From: a virus
Length of the DNA stretch: 22,146 nt
Strand: one strand, 5' to 3'
IMG/VR virus record: IMGVR_UViG_3300005613_000443
Coordinates: 1-22,146 of that record
Shown: piece by piece, positions 5,935 to 13,674 of the stretch
How positions within the stretch are numbered: the stretch's first letter is position 1
Layout: the number at the start of each line of letters is the position of its first letter
Position numbers and translations under genes: made by a program
The notes under the pieces: model-generated
The model's database searches: none
What the model was told of the DNA's origin: nothing
The model's input: the letters and a program-made list of their open reading frames with translations, nothing else

Positions 5935-6303
5935 ATGCCACGTTACTGTTATCGGTGTCCTTCTTGTAACCAAGAGTTTGAGATCATAAAACGAATTGTC
6001 GATGTCGATAACATCGAACATTGTTCTTTTTGTTCTTCAGATTGCAAACCACAAGATCGACTTATTTCCACACCAGCGTTACACAACACAGCCGTGGAAT
6101 CACCAGAATATGATCCAGGCCTTGGAATGGTTATCAAATCGAGTGCTCACAGGCGACAGATCGCCAAAGAGCGAGGCCTTGAGGAAATTGGTAACGAATC
6201 ACCGGATAAGATCCATAAATACTATGCGGATCAAATAAAAGAAAAACGGTTAAATCGATATAAAAAACTATGCGAGCCGATTGAATTGAGGACAAGCAGA
6301 TGA
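5935..6303 (+). CDS. FmdB-type zinc-ribbon protein
   Basis: The N-terminus MPRYCYRCPSCNQEFEI and a second pair in HCSFCSSDC (about residues 29-37) give the two Cys-x2-Cys knuckles of the FmdB-like zinc ribbon. The C-terminal half is basic and helical (AHRRQIAKERGLEEIGN and following), with the conserved-looking stretch EYDPGLGMVIKS before it. Proteins of this layout commonly sit between the terminase and portal genes of podovirus-like environmental phages. A role at the packaging or portal-assembly step is possible but unproved. AAGGTGATAAA precedes the ATG, and the stop overlaps the portal start by ATGA. Confidence 0.8.
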   Translation: MPRYCYRCPSCNQEFEIIKRIVDVDNIEHCSFCSSDCKPQDRLISTPALHNTAVESPEYDPGLGMVIKSSAHRRQIAKERGLEEIGNESPDKIHKYYADQIKEKRLNRYKKLCEPIELRTSR

Positions 6304-8114
6304 AAGAGTTAATGGGTGGTTATGACCTTCTGCCGGAAAGCCAAATTGACGGTGCTAACATTGATCAATCTGATGAGGACCAACAAACGGTTAAGGCTCT
6401 TTTGTCTGACTTTTTCAAATGGAAGGCTCACCGAGAGAAGTATTCCAAGCATTGGCTCGATTACTATAAATTTATGCGTGGATCTCAGTGGGACACGCAA
6501 AGGCCGTCTTGGCGAAACTCTGAGGTAGTAAACTTGATTTGGTCAACAATTCAAGGTCAAATCCCGTTACAGACAGATGTAAGGCCAAAGTTTACATTTT
6601 TGCCACAAGATCCAGAGGACATGCTTTTTAGCCAGATTTTGGAAAAAGTGGCTGATTCTGAATGGGAAAAATACAATTGGCTAAGGGTTGTTTTCGAAGT
6701 AATATTTGATGGTTATATCTATGGCACTGGGTTTAGTTCCATGAACTATGATCCAGAGATTGATTTCGGGATTGGTGCAGCGGTTTATAAATCTGAAGAT
6801 CCCTACCACTGTTATCCCGATCCTGATTGCAATGATGTTAACGACAGCCTGTCGAGAGGTTTTTGGTATGTTCGGCCAATGACTACATCCAGGCTCAAGC
6901 AAAAGTATCCAAAGTTTGCTAGTAAGCTTAAGGGTGACGTTAACGATTTTATCTCTGACGAGAAAACAAATATCAAAACAGACATGCAATCGTCTTACAT
7001 GAATACCGACAGGAACATGCCAGAGGCACAATCTAGGTATCAGATGTATGGCGATTGTAAGATTGAAAAGACTTTAGTTTTTACTGGATATCTCAAGCCT
7101 AGCGATTTTGAAGAAATCGAGGAAGAGAATGAGGGTAAAAAGTCTTACACAATAAAGAAAAAATATCCTGATGGCCGTTATGTTGTTATAGCTAATGGCC
7201 TACTTCTAGAGGATGGACCTTTGCCTTACGAGGATGGTCTAATTCCTTTTTCGCGCTACTGCAATTACATACTGCCAAGAGAGTTTTTTGGTGTGAGTGA
7301 AATTGAGCAGCTTAAGCCTTCACAAGTAGTTTTTAATAAGATCCTAGCCTTTACGTTAGATTCCTTGGCGCTTATGGGTAATCCCATTTGGGTTTCTGAC
7401 GATCCCAATTTAGACATCGACAATCTTACCAATAGGCCTGGCATGGTTGTGCCAAAGACACCAGGCTCCACAGTTTCCAGGGAAATGGGTGTACCATTAA
7501 ATCCTGGCTTCATGCAGATCTTAGATAGATTAGTTGGTTGGTTTAATGACCAAGCCGGACAAAGCGAATTTTCTAGAGGTAACACAGAGGGTGCGGTTAC
7601 AGCAGCGTCAGCAATTGAACAACTTATATCTGCTTCACGGACCAGAATAAGGCAAAAGCAGCGTAACCTAGATGAGTACCTAAAAACGGTTGGTTGGCAA
7701 TATGCTAATCGAGTTTTTGAGTTTTACACCGTTCCAAAGATCTACAGGATCACTAATAGTGATGGGTCCGATCTTTACATGAAAATGCATGTTGAAAATC
7801 AAGAGGGTGAAAATGGCGAGGTAGCTAGGGTAGCTAGAATTACAGAATACCAAAATAATGGAAAGGGTGGTTTGATTCCGAGAAAAGAAGAAAGCCTTAT
7901 TATCAAGGGTAATTTCGACATAAGGGTGAAAACAGGATCGGACTTACCATTCGAGGCGGCCGATAAGGAAAGAAAATCTCTGGCATTATTTGACCGAGGG
8001 ATTATTGATGAAGAAGAGGTTTTGGATCAAATAAACATGCCGAACAAAGACAAGATATTACAAAGGTTGGCAGAGCGCCAACAGATGATGGCTCAACAAC
8101 AACAACAGGGGTAA
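6300..8114 (+). CDS. Portal protein (P22-like)
   Basis: The 604-residue protein has the size and layout of P22-type portals. A helical N-terminus with KHWLDYYKFMRGSQWD is followed by VVNLIWSTIQGQIPLQTDVR (about 76-95), DGYIYGTGFSSMNYDPE, EDPYHCYPDPDC and PFSRYCNYILPREFFGVSEI, and by a later helix-rich region containing AASAIEQLISASRTRIRQKQ. These are typical of portal stem, clip and wing sequence. The C-terminus is Gln-rich (MMAQQQQQG). Portals form the dodecameric ring at the capsid vertex through which DNA enters and leaves. The gene lies directly after the terminase and zinc-ribbon genes and overlaps the latter by four bases. Confidence 0.9.
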   Translation: MKELMGGYDLLPESQIDGANIDQSDEDQQTVKALLSDFFKWKAHREKYSKHWLDYYKFMRGSQWDTQRPSWRNSEVVNLIWSTIQGQIPLQTDVRPKFTFLPQDPEDMLFSQILEKVADSEWEKYNWLRVVFEVIFDGYIYGTGFSSMNYDPEIDFGIGAAVYKSEDPYHCYPDPDCNDVNDSLSRGFWYVRPMTTSRLKQKYPKFASKLKGDVNDFISDEKTNIKTDMQSSYMNTDRNMPEAQSRYQMYGDCKIEKTLVFTGYLKPSDFEEIEEENEGKKSYTIKKKYPDGRYVVIANGLLLEDGPLPYEDGLIPFSRYCNYILPREFFGVSEIEQLKPSQVVFNKILAFTLDSLALMGNPIWVSDDPNLDIDNLTNRPGMVVPKTPGSTVSREMGVPLNPGFMQILDRLVGWFNDQAGQSEFSRGNTEGAVTAASAIEQLISASRTRIRQKQRNLDEYLKTVGWQYANRVFEFYTVPKIYRITNSDGSDLYMKMHVENQEGENGEVARVARITEYQNNGKGGLIPRKEESLIIKGNFDIRVKTGSDLPFEAADKERKSLALFDRGIIDEEEVLDQINMPNKDKILQRLAERQQMMAQQQQQG

Positions 8115-8117
8115 GTT

Positions 8118-8423
8118 ATGGCAGAGATGATGCCACAAGGGCAACAGATGCAAGGACAAGGCCAGGAACAACAGATGCAAGGACAAGGCCAGGAGCAGGA
8201 GCCGAGCCAGGTCGGAATGATCATTGAAACAGTAGGGCAGGGACTTACGGCTTTAAACGATGGTTTGGCGCAATCTAATGCTCCTGATGAGGCAAAGCAG
8301 TTAATCGCTCAAGCGCTAGAATCTTTTCTTGGCGTTGTCGAAATAATGGGTGGTGGAGGTGCTCCTGGTGGTGGGCAACAAATGCCACAAGGTCAGCAGG
8401 AACAAAATCAGCAAGTATTATAA
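8118..8423 (+). CDS. Gln/Gly-rich small protein between portal and scaffold
   Basis: The 101-residue product has a low-complexity N-terminus made of a duplicated nine-residue unit (QQMQGQGQE), a helical middle (VGMIIETVGQGLTALNDGLA, then PDEAKQLIAQALESFLGVVE), and a Gly/Gln-rich tail. It begins three bases after the portal stop with AGGGG upstream. Small proteins of this kind often sit between portal and scaffold genes, and a scaffold-assisting or minor head role is conceivable. No family is recognised. Its Gln-rich ends echo the Gln-rich C-terminus of the portal just upstream. Confidence 0.7.
   Translation: MAEMMPQGQQMQGQGQEQQMQGQGQEQEPSQVGMIIETVGQGLTALNDGLAQSNAPDEAKQLIAQALESFLGVVEIMGGGGAPGGGQQMPQGQQEQNQQVL
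8142..8195 (+). repeat. Two tandem 27-base repeats in Gln/Gly-rich gene
   Basis: The unit at 8142-8168 recurs at 8169-8195 with one base changed, adding nine residues (QQMQGQGQE type) in frame. The near identity indicates a recent duplication. Confidence 0.85.
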
Positions 8424-8439
8424 TAAGGATATATAATAT

Positions 8440-9300
8440 ATGGAAGATTATGGACTTAATGAAAGCATGTTGCAAGAAGCGCCACAAGAAACTCAAACAC
8501 AAGATGTTGTGCAAAGTGATTCTCCTGTTGAATCTAAGCCAGATGATCAATTGTTTGAGTATCAGGTTAATGGCAAAACAGTAAAAGAAGATTTAAATAC
8601 TATTCTGAAACGCGCGGGCATGGGTTATAATTACGCGCAGCACATGAGTGAGTTTAAGCAAAAGCAAACTGAGCTAGAAGCAAGGATGCAACAGGCTCAG
8701 GAGCTAGAAAGTCAATGGAAGCCATATCATCAGTATGCGCAAGAGAATCCTGAGTGGGCAAGCCATTGGAAAAGCGCTTACGAAAATCGGTTTAACTCGT
8801 TTGACGGCCAACAAACGCAGCAACCATTTTCTGGGCAGCAAACGACAGAGCCAAACAACGAGTTGATGACATTAAAAAATGAGTTTTTAGAGTTAAAAAA
8901 GGCTTATGATAATGATCGTCAAACGAGGATGGTTCAAGAGCAGGATTTAGAGCTCAATAACCAAATTAACGAGGTTAAAAAGCAATATCCTGACATTGAT
9001 TTTACTTACACCGATCCAAGCACTGGCAAATCTTTGGAGTATCAAGTCTTAGAACATGGTTCTACACATGGGATCAATAGTTTTAAGGCAGCGTTCCGAG
9101 ATTTTTACCATGATCAGCTAGTAAGTTTAGCAGCATCTAAAGCCAAAGAGGCAGCGGCAAAAGAGTTGCAGCAGCGTCAACAAAAGGGGTTTATGTCAAC
9201 TAGCGACACACCACAATTAGTGACAAAAGGTTCGAAGGGGAGTTTAAAAAACATGTCCTACGAGCAGTTAATTGCCGAAGGATGGAACAACCAAGGCTAA
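8440..9300 (+). CDS. Scaffolding protein
   Basis: A 286-residue, acidic, strongly helical protein placed directly before the major capsid gene, the usual place for a scaffold. Its N-terminus is disordered and acidic. It is followed by a segment FEYQVNGKTVKEDLNTILKR, coiled-coil-like stretches (QKQTELEARMQQAQELESQW and a second near residues 145-180) and a C-terminal basic tail (KGSKGSLKNMSYEQLIAEGW). Scaffold C-terminal basic helices typically bind coat protein. AAGGA precedes the ATG. The function is inferred from layout and composition rather than from a single diagnostic motif. Confidence 0.8.
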   Translation: MEDYGLNESMLQEAPQETQTQDVVQSDSPVESKPDDQLFEYQVNGKTVKEDLNTILKRAGMGYNYAQHMSEFKQKQTELEARMQQAQELESQWKPYHQYAQENPEWASHWKSAYENRFNSFDGQQTQQPFSGQQTTEPNNELMTLKNEFLELKKAYDNDRQTRMVQEQDLELNNQINEVKKQYPDIDFTYTDPSTGKSLEYQVLEHGSTHGINSFKAAFRDFYHDQLVSLAASKAKEAAAKELQQRQQKGFMSTSDTPQLVTKGSKGSLKNMSYEQLIAEGWNNQG

Positions 9301-9311
9301 TGAGGTGACTT

Positions 9312-10232
9312 ATGTCTTTAACAGATCAATTAACAAGTATTACAAGAAACTATATTCAGCCAAAGATGTATGACAACATCTTTGATTCTAATCCACTACT
9401 TTCTAAATTTAAGAGCTCCGGCCGATACATTTCTCAAAATGGTGGAACAACTATCGACATACCATTAAACTATGCCCAAACTTCAAGTGCTGGTTGGTTT
9501 TCTGGTAGCGATACTTTGACAACAGCTGATAACGAAAACATTACCAGGGCATCTTTTGCTTGGAAATCTGCTTATGCCGCTATTACGGTAGCAGAGGAAG
9601 ACAAGCTTAAAAACGCAGGTGATCTTGGTGTTATCAAGCTTTTGGCATCTAAGGCCATGATCGCGGAAAAAACGCTGGCTGATATTATCGGCACTGGTCT
9701 TTTTTCTGATGGCACGACAGCCAAAAGTATCGTTGGCTTGAGGGATATCGTCGCTACAGATCAAACTGTTGGTGGGATTTCTCAATCAACATCATCCTGG
9801 TGGGCATCAAATGTCGATTCAACAACTACGACTTTGAGCATTTCAGCAATGAATACTCAATTTCAAAACGCTACAATTGGCGCAGATTCTCCTGACATGT
9901 GCGTTACGACAAGAGCAGTTTATAATCTCTTTTATAACCTTTTACAGCCACAGCAACGGTTTCTAGATAAGGATATGGCAAAAGCCGGCTTTACGTCTTT
10001 GATGTTCAACAGCGCTCCTATTGTGATTGACAGCCATTGTCCTGCAAATCACATGTTCATGCTCAATATGAAATATCTTGGACTTTATTATCATCCTGAT
10101 AGAAACATGAGTGCTAGTGAGTACCAAAAGCCAATCAACCAAGAGGTTTTGACTTCTCGGATTCTTTGGATGGGTGCTTTAACATCATCCAACAACAGGA
10201 TGCATGCATTGTTGTCAGGTATTACAGCGTAA
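9312..10232 (+). CDS. Major capsid protein (HK97-fold type)
   Basis: A 306-residue protein with the sequence features of phage coat proteins of this group. The N-terminus has QPKMYDNIFDSNPLLSKFKS and a Gly-Gly-x-x-Ile stretch (NGGTTIDIPLNYAQT). The pattern AAITVAEEDKLKNAGDLGVI and KAMIAEKTLADIIGTGLFSD corresponds to the spine-helix region, and CVTTRAVYNLFYNLLQPQQR lies in the later domain. It follows the scaffold gene with a strong GAGGTGA ribosome-binding site, consistent with high expression. No long N-terminal delta domain is seen, in line with a separate scaffold. Confidence 0.9.
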   Translation: MSLTDQLTSITRNYIQPKMYDNIFDSNPLLSKFKSSGRYISQNGGTTIDIPLNYAQTSSAGWFSGSDTLTTADNENITRASFAWKSAYAAITVAEEDKLKNAGDLGVIKLLASKAMIAEKTLADIIGTGLFSDGTTAKSIVGLRDIVATDQTVGGISQSTSSWWASNVDSTTTTLSISAMNTQFQNATIGADSPDMCVTTRAVYNLFYNLLQPQQRFLDKDMAKAGFTSLMFNSAPIVIDSHCPANHMFMLNMKYLGLYYHPDRNMSASEYQKPINQEVLTSRILWMGALTSSNNRMHALLSGITA

Positions 10233-10247
10233 CTTTTGGAGGTTTTT

Positions 10248-10718
10248 ATGAGTTTTCAATCAGCTGATCCCGTATTATTTTACGGAAAATCACATGTAAC
10301 CGCTTCTTTGGGATCTAACCATCCAGAGGTTGGGACATTAGTAACTTTTGAGGATGGCAATACTTATCGTTGGGTTTATAATGAGAGTGGCACACAAATA
10401 AGCCCGACCTATGCTGTACAGGTCAATAGTGCTGCAACCGGTTATTCTGTAACTGTGACAAACGCCACAAACACAGGTAAAGCTATTGGTGTTGTGAAAC
10501 ATGCCACACTTACGACAGCTACCTATGGTTGGGTTTTGACACAAGGTTTTGGCACCATTGAAATGGGTGCTAATAATAGTGCTGCTGTTCGAGCTAACAT
10601 TTATGTTGGTGCTGATGGCACAGGTGCTGGCGCTGCAGCTAGTGAGCATCCTTACGCAACAATTGTAAGTGCTGCCGCTAGCGGAGCATCTGCTGGCGCG
10701 TACGTTTCTTGTTATTAA
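10248..10718 (+). CDS. Putative head decoration protein
   Basis: The 156-residue product is rich in Ala, Gly, Ser, Thr and Val and shows the beta-strand patterning of capsid decoration proteins (for example GTLVTFEDGNTYRWVYNESG and GWVLTQGFGTIEMGA). It lies directly after the major capsid gene. I place the start at ATG 10248, five bases after GGAGG. A TTG at 10236 is in frame but would include that ribosome-binding site. The many exposed Ser/Thr residues make it a possible glycosylation acceptor for the Maf-type protein encoded next, but that is inference. Confidence 0.7.
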   Translation: MSFQSADPVLFYGKSHVTASLGSNHPEVGTLVTFEDGNTYRWVYNESGTQISPTYAVQVNSAATGYSVTVTNATNTGKAIGVVKHATLTTATYGWVLTQGFGTIEMGANNSAAVRANIYVGADGTGAGAAASEHPYATIVSAAASGASAGAYVSCY

Positions 10719-10742
10719 AATTTTGAAAAAGGTGATTAGATT

Positions 10743-11765
10743 ATGCAAAAGATTAGAGAAGTAGTATTAGATTTACAGCCATACATTAATAGTGCTCCAA
10801 TCTCTCCTGGTGCGGCACACCAACAAGCATGTACCAATGATGAGGTCACTATTAACAGATGGCGTGATCAATGGATTTCTCAAGTTAAATCTAATCACCA
10901 AACTTATGGTCCCTTCTCGGCTAAGTCGGTGGGAAATTTACATGGTTCATTTGGTGGTGCGCCATGTGTTATTGTCGGGTCGGGACCATCCCTTTCTGAA
11001 AACGCTAAGCTTTTAAAAGATAAGCCGGATGATTTAAAGGTCGTTTCCTGTCTTCATAACTTCCATTATTTGGAGGATCTTGGTGTTGATGTTGACTTCT
11101 ATGTGACCTTGGATGCCGGTGAATTGACGATTGGCGAGGTTTCGGAGGGTGGGACAAAGAGTGATGATGAGTATTGGGATCGGACAAAAACAAAAAAGCT
11201 TTTGGCCTTCATTGGTACTCATCCAGAGCTCTTAAAAAGATGGCAAGGTGAGATCTATTTTTATAATGCTCCTGTTCCCGATGATAGCTACACTAAAGCC
11301 GTTGATAAAATAGAGCCCTTTAACATTTATATCGAATCTGGCGGTAATGTTCTTGGTGCCAGCATGATGCTGGTTAAAGGTATCCTAGGTAGTCAGATCT
11401 CCATTTTTATTGGTGCTGACTTTTCCTTTTCGGACAAACCCAAGACAGCATTCCATGCGTGGGATTCGAAATATGATAAGGATCTTGGGAATTACATAAG
11501 GGTGCCTTCGATTTATGGCCATACATTAAAAACATGGCAATCTTATTATAATTTCAAGTTATGGTTTGATGTTGTAGCCCAGAGGGTGCCAGGCATTTAC
11601 ATTAATGCGACAGAAAATGGTTGTTTTGGTGCTTACAAAGAGGGGAACATTTGCCACGTTAGGCAGATGACTTTAAAATCAGCAATAGATCTTTTTTCTA
11701 TACACAAAATTAAAGCAGGTGTTTGCAAAGATCCTACAATAGAAAAAAGAATTATTTTAATTTGA
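10743..11765 (+). CDS. DUF115/Maf-family protein (putative nonulosonic acid glycosyltransferase)
   Basis: The central region has the DUF115 (MAF_flag10) signature: PCVIVGSGPSL at 74-84, DFYVTLDAG at 118-126, a helical ESGGNVLGASMMLVKGILG leading into IFIGADFSF at about 198-229, and INATENGCFGAYKEG at 287-301, resembling the family's NATEGG motif. Motility accessory factors of this family attach pseudaminic or legionaminic acid to Ser/Thr of flagellin. Other members are pterin kinases (MptE-like), so the activity is not certain. The gene sits between capsid/decoration genes and small virion genes, not near flagellar genes. The presence of a NeuB-family gene in the same operon favours a nonulosonic acid role. 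At 340 residues it is shorter than typical bacterial Maf proteins and has no large extra domains. Confidence 0.75.
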   Translation: MQKIREVVLDLQPYINSAPISPGAAHQQACTNDEVTINRWRDQWISQVKSNHQTYGPFSAKSVGNLHGSFGGAPCVIVGSGPSLSENAKLLKDKPDDLKVVSCLHNFHYLEDLGVDVDFYVTLDAGELTIGEVSEGGTKSDDEYWDRTKTKKLLAFIGTHPELLKRWQGEIYFYNAPVPDDSYTKAVDKIEPFNIYIESGGNVLGASMMLVKGILGSQISIFIGADFSFSDKPKTAFHAWDSKYDKDLGNYIRVPSIYGHTLKTWQSYYNFKLWFDVVAQRVPGIYINATENGCFGAYKEGNICHVRQMTLKSAIDLFSIHKIKAGVCKDPTIEKRIILI

Positions 11766-11773
11766 GGTAAAAA

Positions 11774-12043
11774 ATGGCTTACACGACTAGTAATTTAGTT
11801 AAAACAGTTTTTGGCGACCAAAGGGTTTTTGCTTTAAGAGTTACAGCGGATGCAGCTACTGGTGCTGTTGCTACTGGCTTATCGCACATCAATACGGCAT
11901 CTTTGTTGCCACAATCGTTATCTACTGCAGCAGTTAAGTTTTCGATCAATGAAAATTGTTCTGGTGTTGCAGCGTTGGGAACAATCGGGGTTTCAGGTGC
12001 TGCAAGCGGAGACGAATTTATTTTAACCGTTTTTGGGAAATAA
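11774..12043 (+). CDS. Small virion-associated protein (89 residues)
   Basis: The protein begins MAYTTSNLVKTVFGDQRVFA and continues as a short beta-rich, Ala/Ser/Thr-rich sequence ending EFILTVFGK. Small proteins with this MAYTTSNLxKTVFGD start are common in phage structural regions and probably belong to the virion, perhaps decorating the head. GAGGT overlaps the end of the previous gene as the ribosome-binding site. No catalytic motif is visible. The exact location in the particle is unknown. Confidence 0.7.
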   Translation: MAYTTSNLVKTVFGDQRVFALRVTADAATGAVATGLSHINTASLLPQSLSTAAVKFSINENCSGVAALGTIGVSGAASGDEFILTVFGK

Positions 12044-12047
12044 AATT

Positions 12048-12398
12048 ATGACTATTGGACCAGTTTTACCATATTCAGTAACAATGAACAGTGGTCTTAC
12101 TTTGACAAGCGCTTTAGATCTTGGTGGTGGTTACAATGGATATTTATTAGGTATTCCGACGATGACATCTGCCACTGACATACGGCTTAGATGTTCGCCA
12201 ACATTAGACGGCACATATCGACCACTATATCTAGAGCCTGTTGCTGGTACACAAACACCGGTTGTTTTTAACGCTAACTCTACAGTCACCAATTGTTATG
12301 TACCAATTAAGACTTCGGCAAGGTTTATCAAAGTTGAATTTACAACAGCGACAACGGCATCGTCACATGTTTTTGAATTAATTTGTAATGGGAATTAG
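12048..12398 (+). CDS. Putative virion protein, beta-rich (116 residues)
   Basis: The start is taken at ATG 12048, nine bases after GGGA, five bases beyond the previous stop. The TTG at 12033 is in frame but lies inside the previous gene. The sequence alternates hydrophobic and polar residues with many Thr and Ser (LRCSPTLDGTYRPLYLEPVA, then CYVPIKTSARFIKVEFTTAT), as in a jelly-roll or discoidin-like module. The phrase YVPIKTSARFIKVEF resembles such surface-binding beta modules. I place it among head or neck accessory proteins. No specific family is certain. Confidence 0.6.
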   Translation: MTIGPVLPYSVTMNSGLTLTSALDLGGGYNGYLLGIPTMTSATDIRLRCSPTLDGTYRPLYLEPVAGTQTPVVFNANSTVTNCYVPIKTSARFIKVEFTTATTASSHVFELICNGN

Positions 12399-12400
12399 AA

Positions 12401-12799
12401 ATGGCAAATGTAAAAGTTTTGAATTTAAATGATTATGATTATGAAGAAATGTACAACGGCACATTGATACGAATACCAGCACGCGGTCATATTACAATGG
12501 AGTATTTTGAGGCCAATCAATTTCTTGGCAAGATGAATCCTCTAGCCTTAGACAAAGAAGGTAGAATTGATAACAGATCGTACAAGATGTTAAAAATAGA
12601 CCAAAGCGACTTGAAAGATGCTTTGGATGAGTTAAATGCTCCTAAAACAGATGAAAAAGATACTGTTTACGTGTGCCATTCTTGTGGCAAAGACTTCAGA
12701 ACGAAAAAAGGCTTATTAACTCATATAAAGCGATATCATCAGTCAGAAATGGCTGATAAAGATGCTCGAGATGAGTTACTTGACGATGAGGAAATCTAA
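12401..12799 (+). CDS. Phage protein with C2H2 zinc finger
   Basis: The N-terminal 75 residues form an unrecognised domain (VKVLNLNDYDYEEMYNGTLI at the start). Residues 90-113 then read YVCHSCGKDFRTKKGLLTHI and on to KRYH, giving Cys92-x2-Cys95-x12-His108-x4-His113, a complete classical C2H2 finger. A strongly acidic tail follows. Classical C2H2 fingers are rare in bacteria but occur in some phage proteins. In a virion operon the finger may bind DNA at the portal/neck or act as a protein-protein contact. GGGA precedes the ATG, and the gene is spaced two bases from both neighbours. Confidence 0.7.
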   Translation: MANVKVLNLNDYDYEEMYNGTLIRIPARGHITMEYFEANQFLGKMNPLALDKEGRIDNRSYKMLKIDQSDLKDALDELNAPKTDEKDTVYVCHSCGKDFRTKKGLLTHIKRYHQSEMADKDARDELLDDEEI

Positions 12800-12801
12800 A
12801 A

Positions 12802-13239
12802 ATGAAACTAAAGGGTAGGTGGTGGGTATCTCTTTACGGTCCAGAGTTAAAAGAGAAGCGATCTGGTGACAATGTGATAACCGATGATGGTCTTTCTTTT
12901 GTGGCCAGCCATTTGGGTGCTGCTGCTGTCAGCGCTACTGCTTTTGATATGAAATATATTGCTATTGGCACAGGTTCGTCTGCTGAGGATTCTTCAGATA
13001 CTGCTCTTGGTGCTGAAATAGCAAGGATAACGGCAACGGTTTCAAACGTCACAGGAGCCATTTATCGGCTTTCTGGGACATTTCCATCAGGCACCGGCAC
13101 CGGAGCTATTACAGAATACGGTGTCTTTTCGACGATAACGACAGCGACCGGAACAATTTTGTCACGAGATGTCGAGGATGTTATCAATAAGGGTGCTAAT
13201 GACACGTTAACGGCTATAACAGAGATCACCTTGAGTTAA
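12802..13239 (+). CDS. Phage tail/fibre-accessory-like protein (145 residues)
   Basis: The sequence follows a pattern common in phage structural proteins. DNVITDDGLSFVASHLG is followed by MKYIAIGTGSSAEDSSDTAL, then GAEIARITATVS, AITEYGVFSTITTATGTILS and ALTAITEITLS. The IAIGTG and ITEYGVF stretches are found in proteins of tails or fibres that carry an Ig-like or collar-type beta fold. I therefore call it a tail-associated virion protein. No catalytic residues are apparent. GAGGAAA lies just before the ATG. Confidence 0.65.
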   Translation: MKLKGRWWVSLYGPELKEKRSGDNVITDDGLSFVASHLGAAAVSATAFDMKYIAIGTGSSAEDSSDTALGAEIARITATVSNVTGAIYRLSGTFPSGTGTGAITEYGVFSTITTATGTILSRDVEDVINKGANDTLTAITEITLS

Positions 13240-13241
13240 AA

Positions 13242-13670
13242 ATGGCTGACTATACCAAAACCTTTGTTAACTCAATTACCCTGTTTGGTGGTGCTACGGC
13301 CAATCGATGGGGTACAATGGTTTGGGGTGTTGACAATTGGGGTACTACCACAGATCTTGAACTATCGATTGCACATCTTATAAGCAATAGCCTTGACATC
13401 AGTTCAACGGTTGGTAAAAAAGCCGCACATCTTATAAGCAATAACCTTGATATGAGTTCAATCGTTGGTAAAAATGTTTCACGACACTACACCAATGCTA
13501 TGACTGTTTCTAATTCTATGACTTCAGTTCATTTGAAAAATGGTGATTATTATTACAGGTTTCCTGGTGGAATTAATTTTTTAAATCGAGTTTCTACTTC
13601 ATTTACACTACAAACTTTTACATCTAGTGCATGGAGTGAAGCTACTTTTACAACGACTACTTGGAGTTGA
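13242..13670 (+). CDS. Putative virion protein with internal duplication
   Basis: The 142-residue protein contains RWGTMVWGVDNWG at residues 22-34. Residues 44-79 are two copies of an 18-residue unit (AHLISNSLDISSTVGKKA and a close relative). A Thr/Ser-rich C-terminus ends in FTTTTWS. The Trp-rich motif is repeated in the tail nozzle-like protein encoded two genes downstream, with identical DNA over 24 bases. It is probably a tail or neck component, perhaps binding the same partner. No known family is recognised. The gene starts two bases after the previous stop. Confidence 0.6.
   Translation: MADYTKTFVNSITLFGGATANRWGTMVWGVDNWGTTTDLELSIAHLISNSLDISSTVGKKAAHLISNNLDMSSIVGKNVSRHYTNAMTVSNSMTSVHLKNGDYYYRFPGGINFLNRVSTSFTLQTFTSSAWSEATFTTTTWS
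13308..13331 (+). repeat. 24-base repeat coding WGTMVWGV, copy 1
   Basis: These 24 bases are identical to 16038-16061, about 2.7 kb away in another gene, and in the same reading phase. Both copies encode Trp-Gly-Thr-Met-Val-Trp-Gly-Val, followed by a further Trp three residues on. Confidence 0.85.
13371..13478 (+). repeat. Two tandem 54-base repeats
   Basis: The unit 13371-13424 is repeated at 13425-13478 with scattered differences. Both begin GCACATCTTATAAGCAATA and each encodes 18 residues. The differences suggest the duplication is older than that in the Gln/Gly-rich gene. Confidence 0.8.
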
Positions 13671-13674
13671 AAAA

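Noticed and set aside
10743-11765. Pterin kinase (MptE-like) as the primary call
   Set aside because: DUF115 includes these enzymes, but no folate or methanopterin genes are nearby and a NeuB-family gene is in the same operon. The option is kept only as an alternative.
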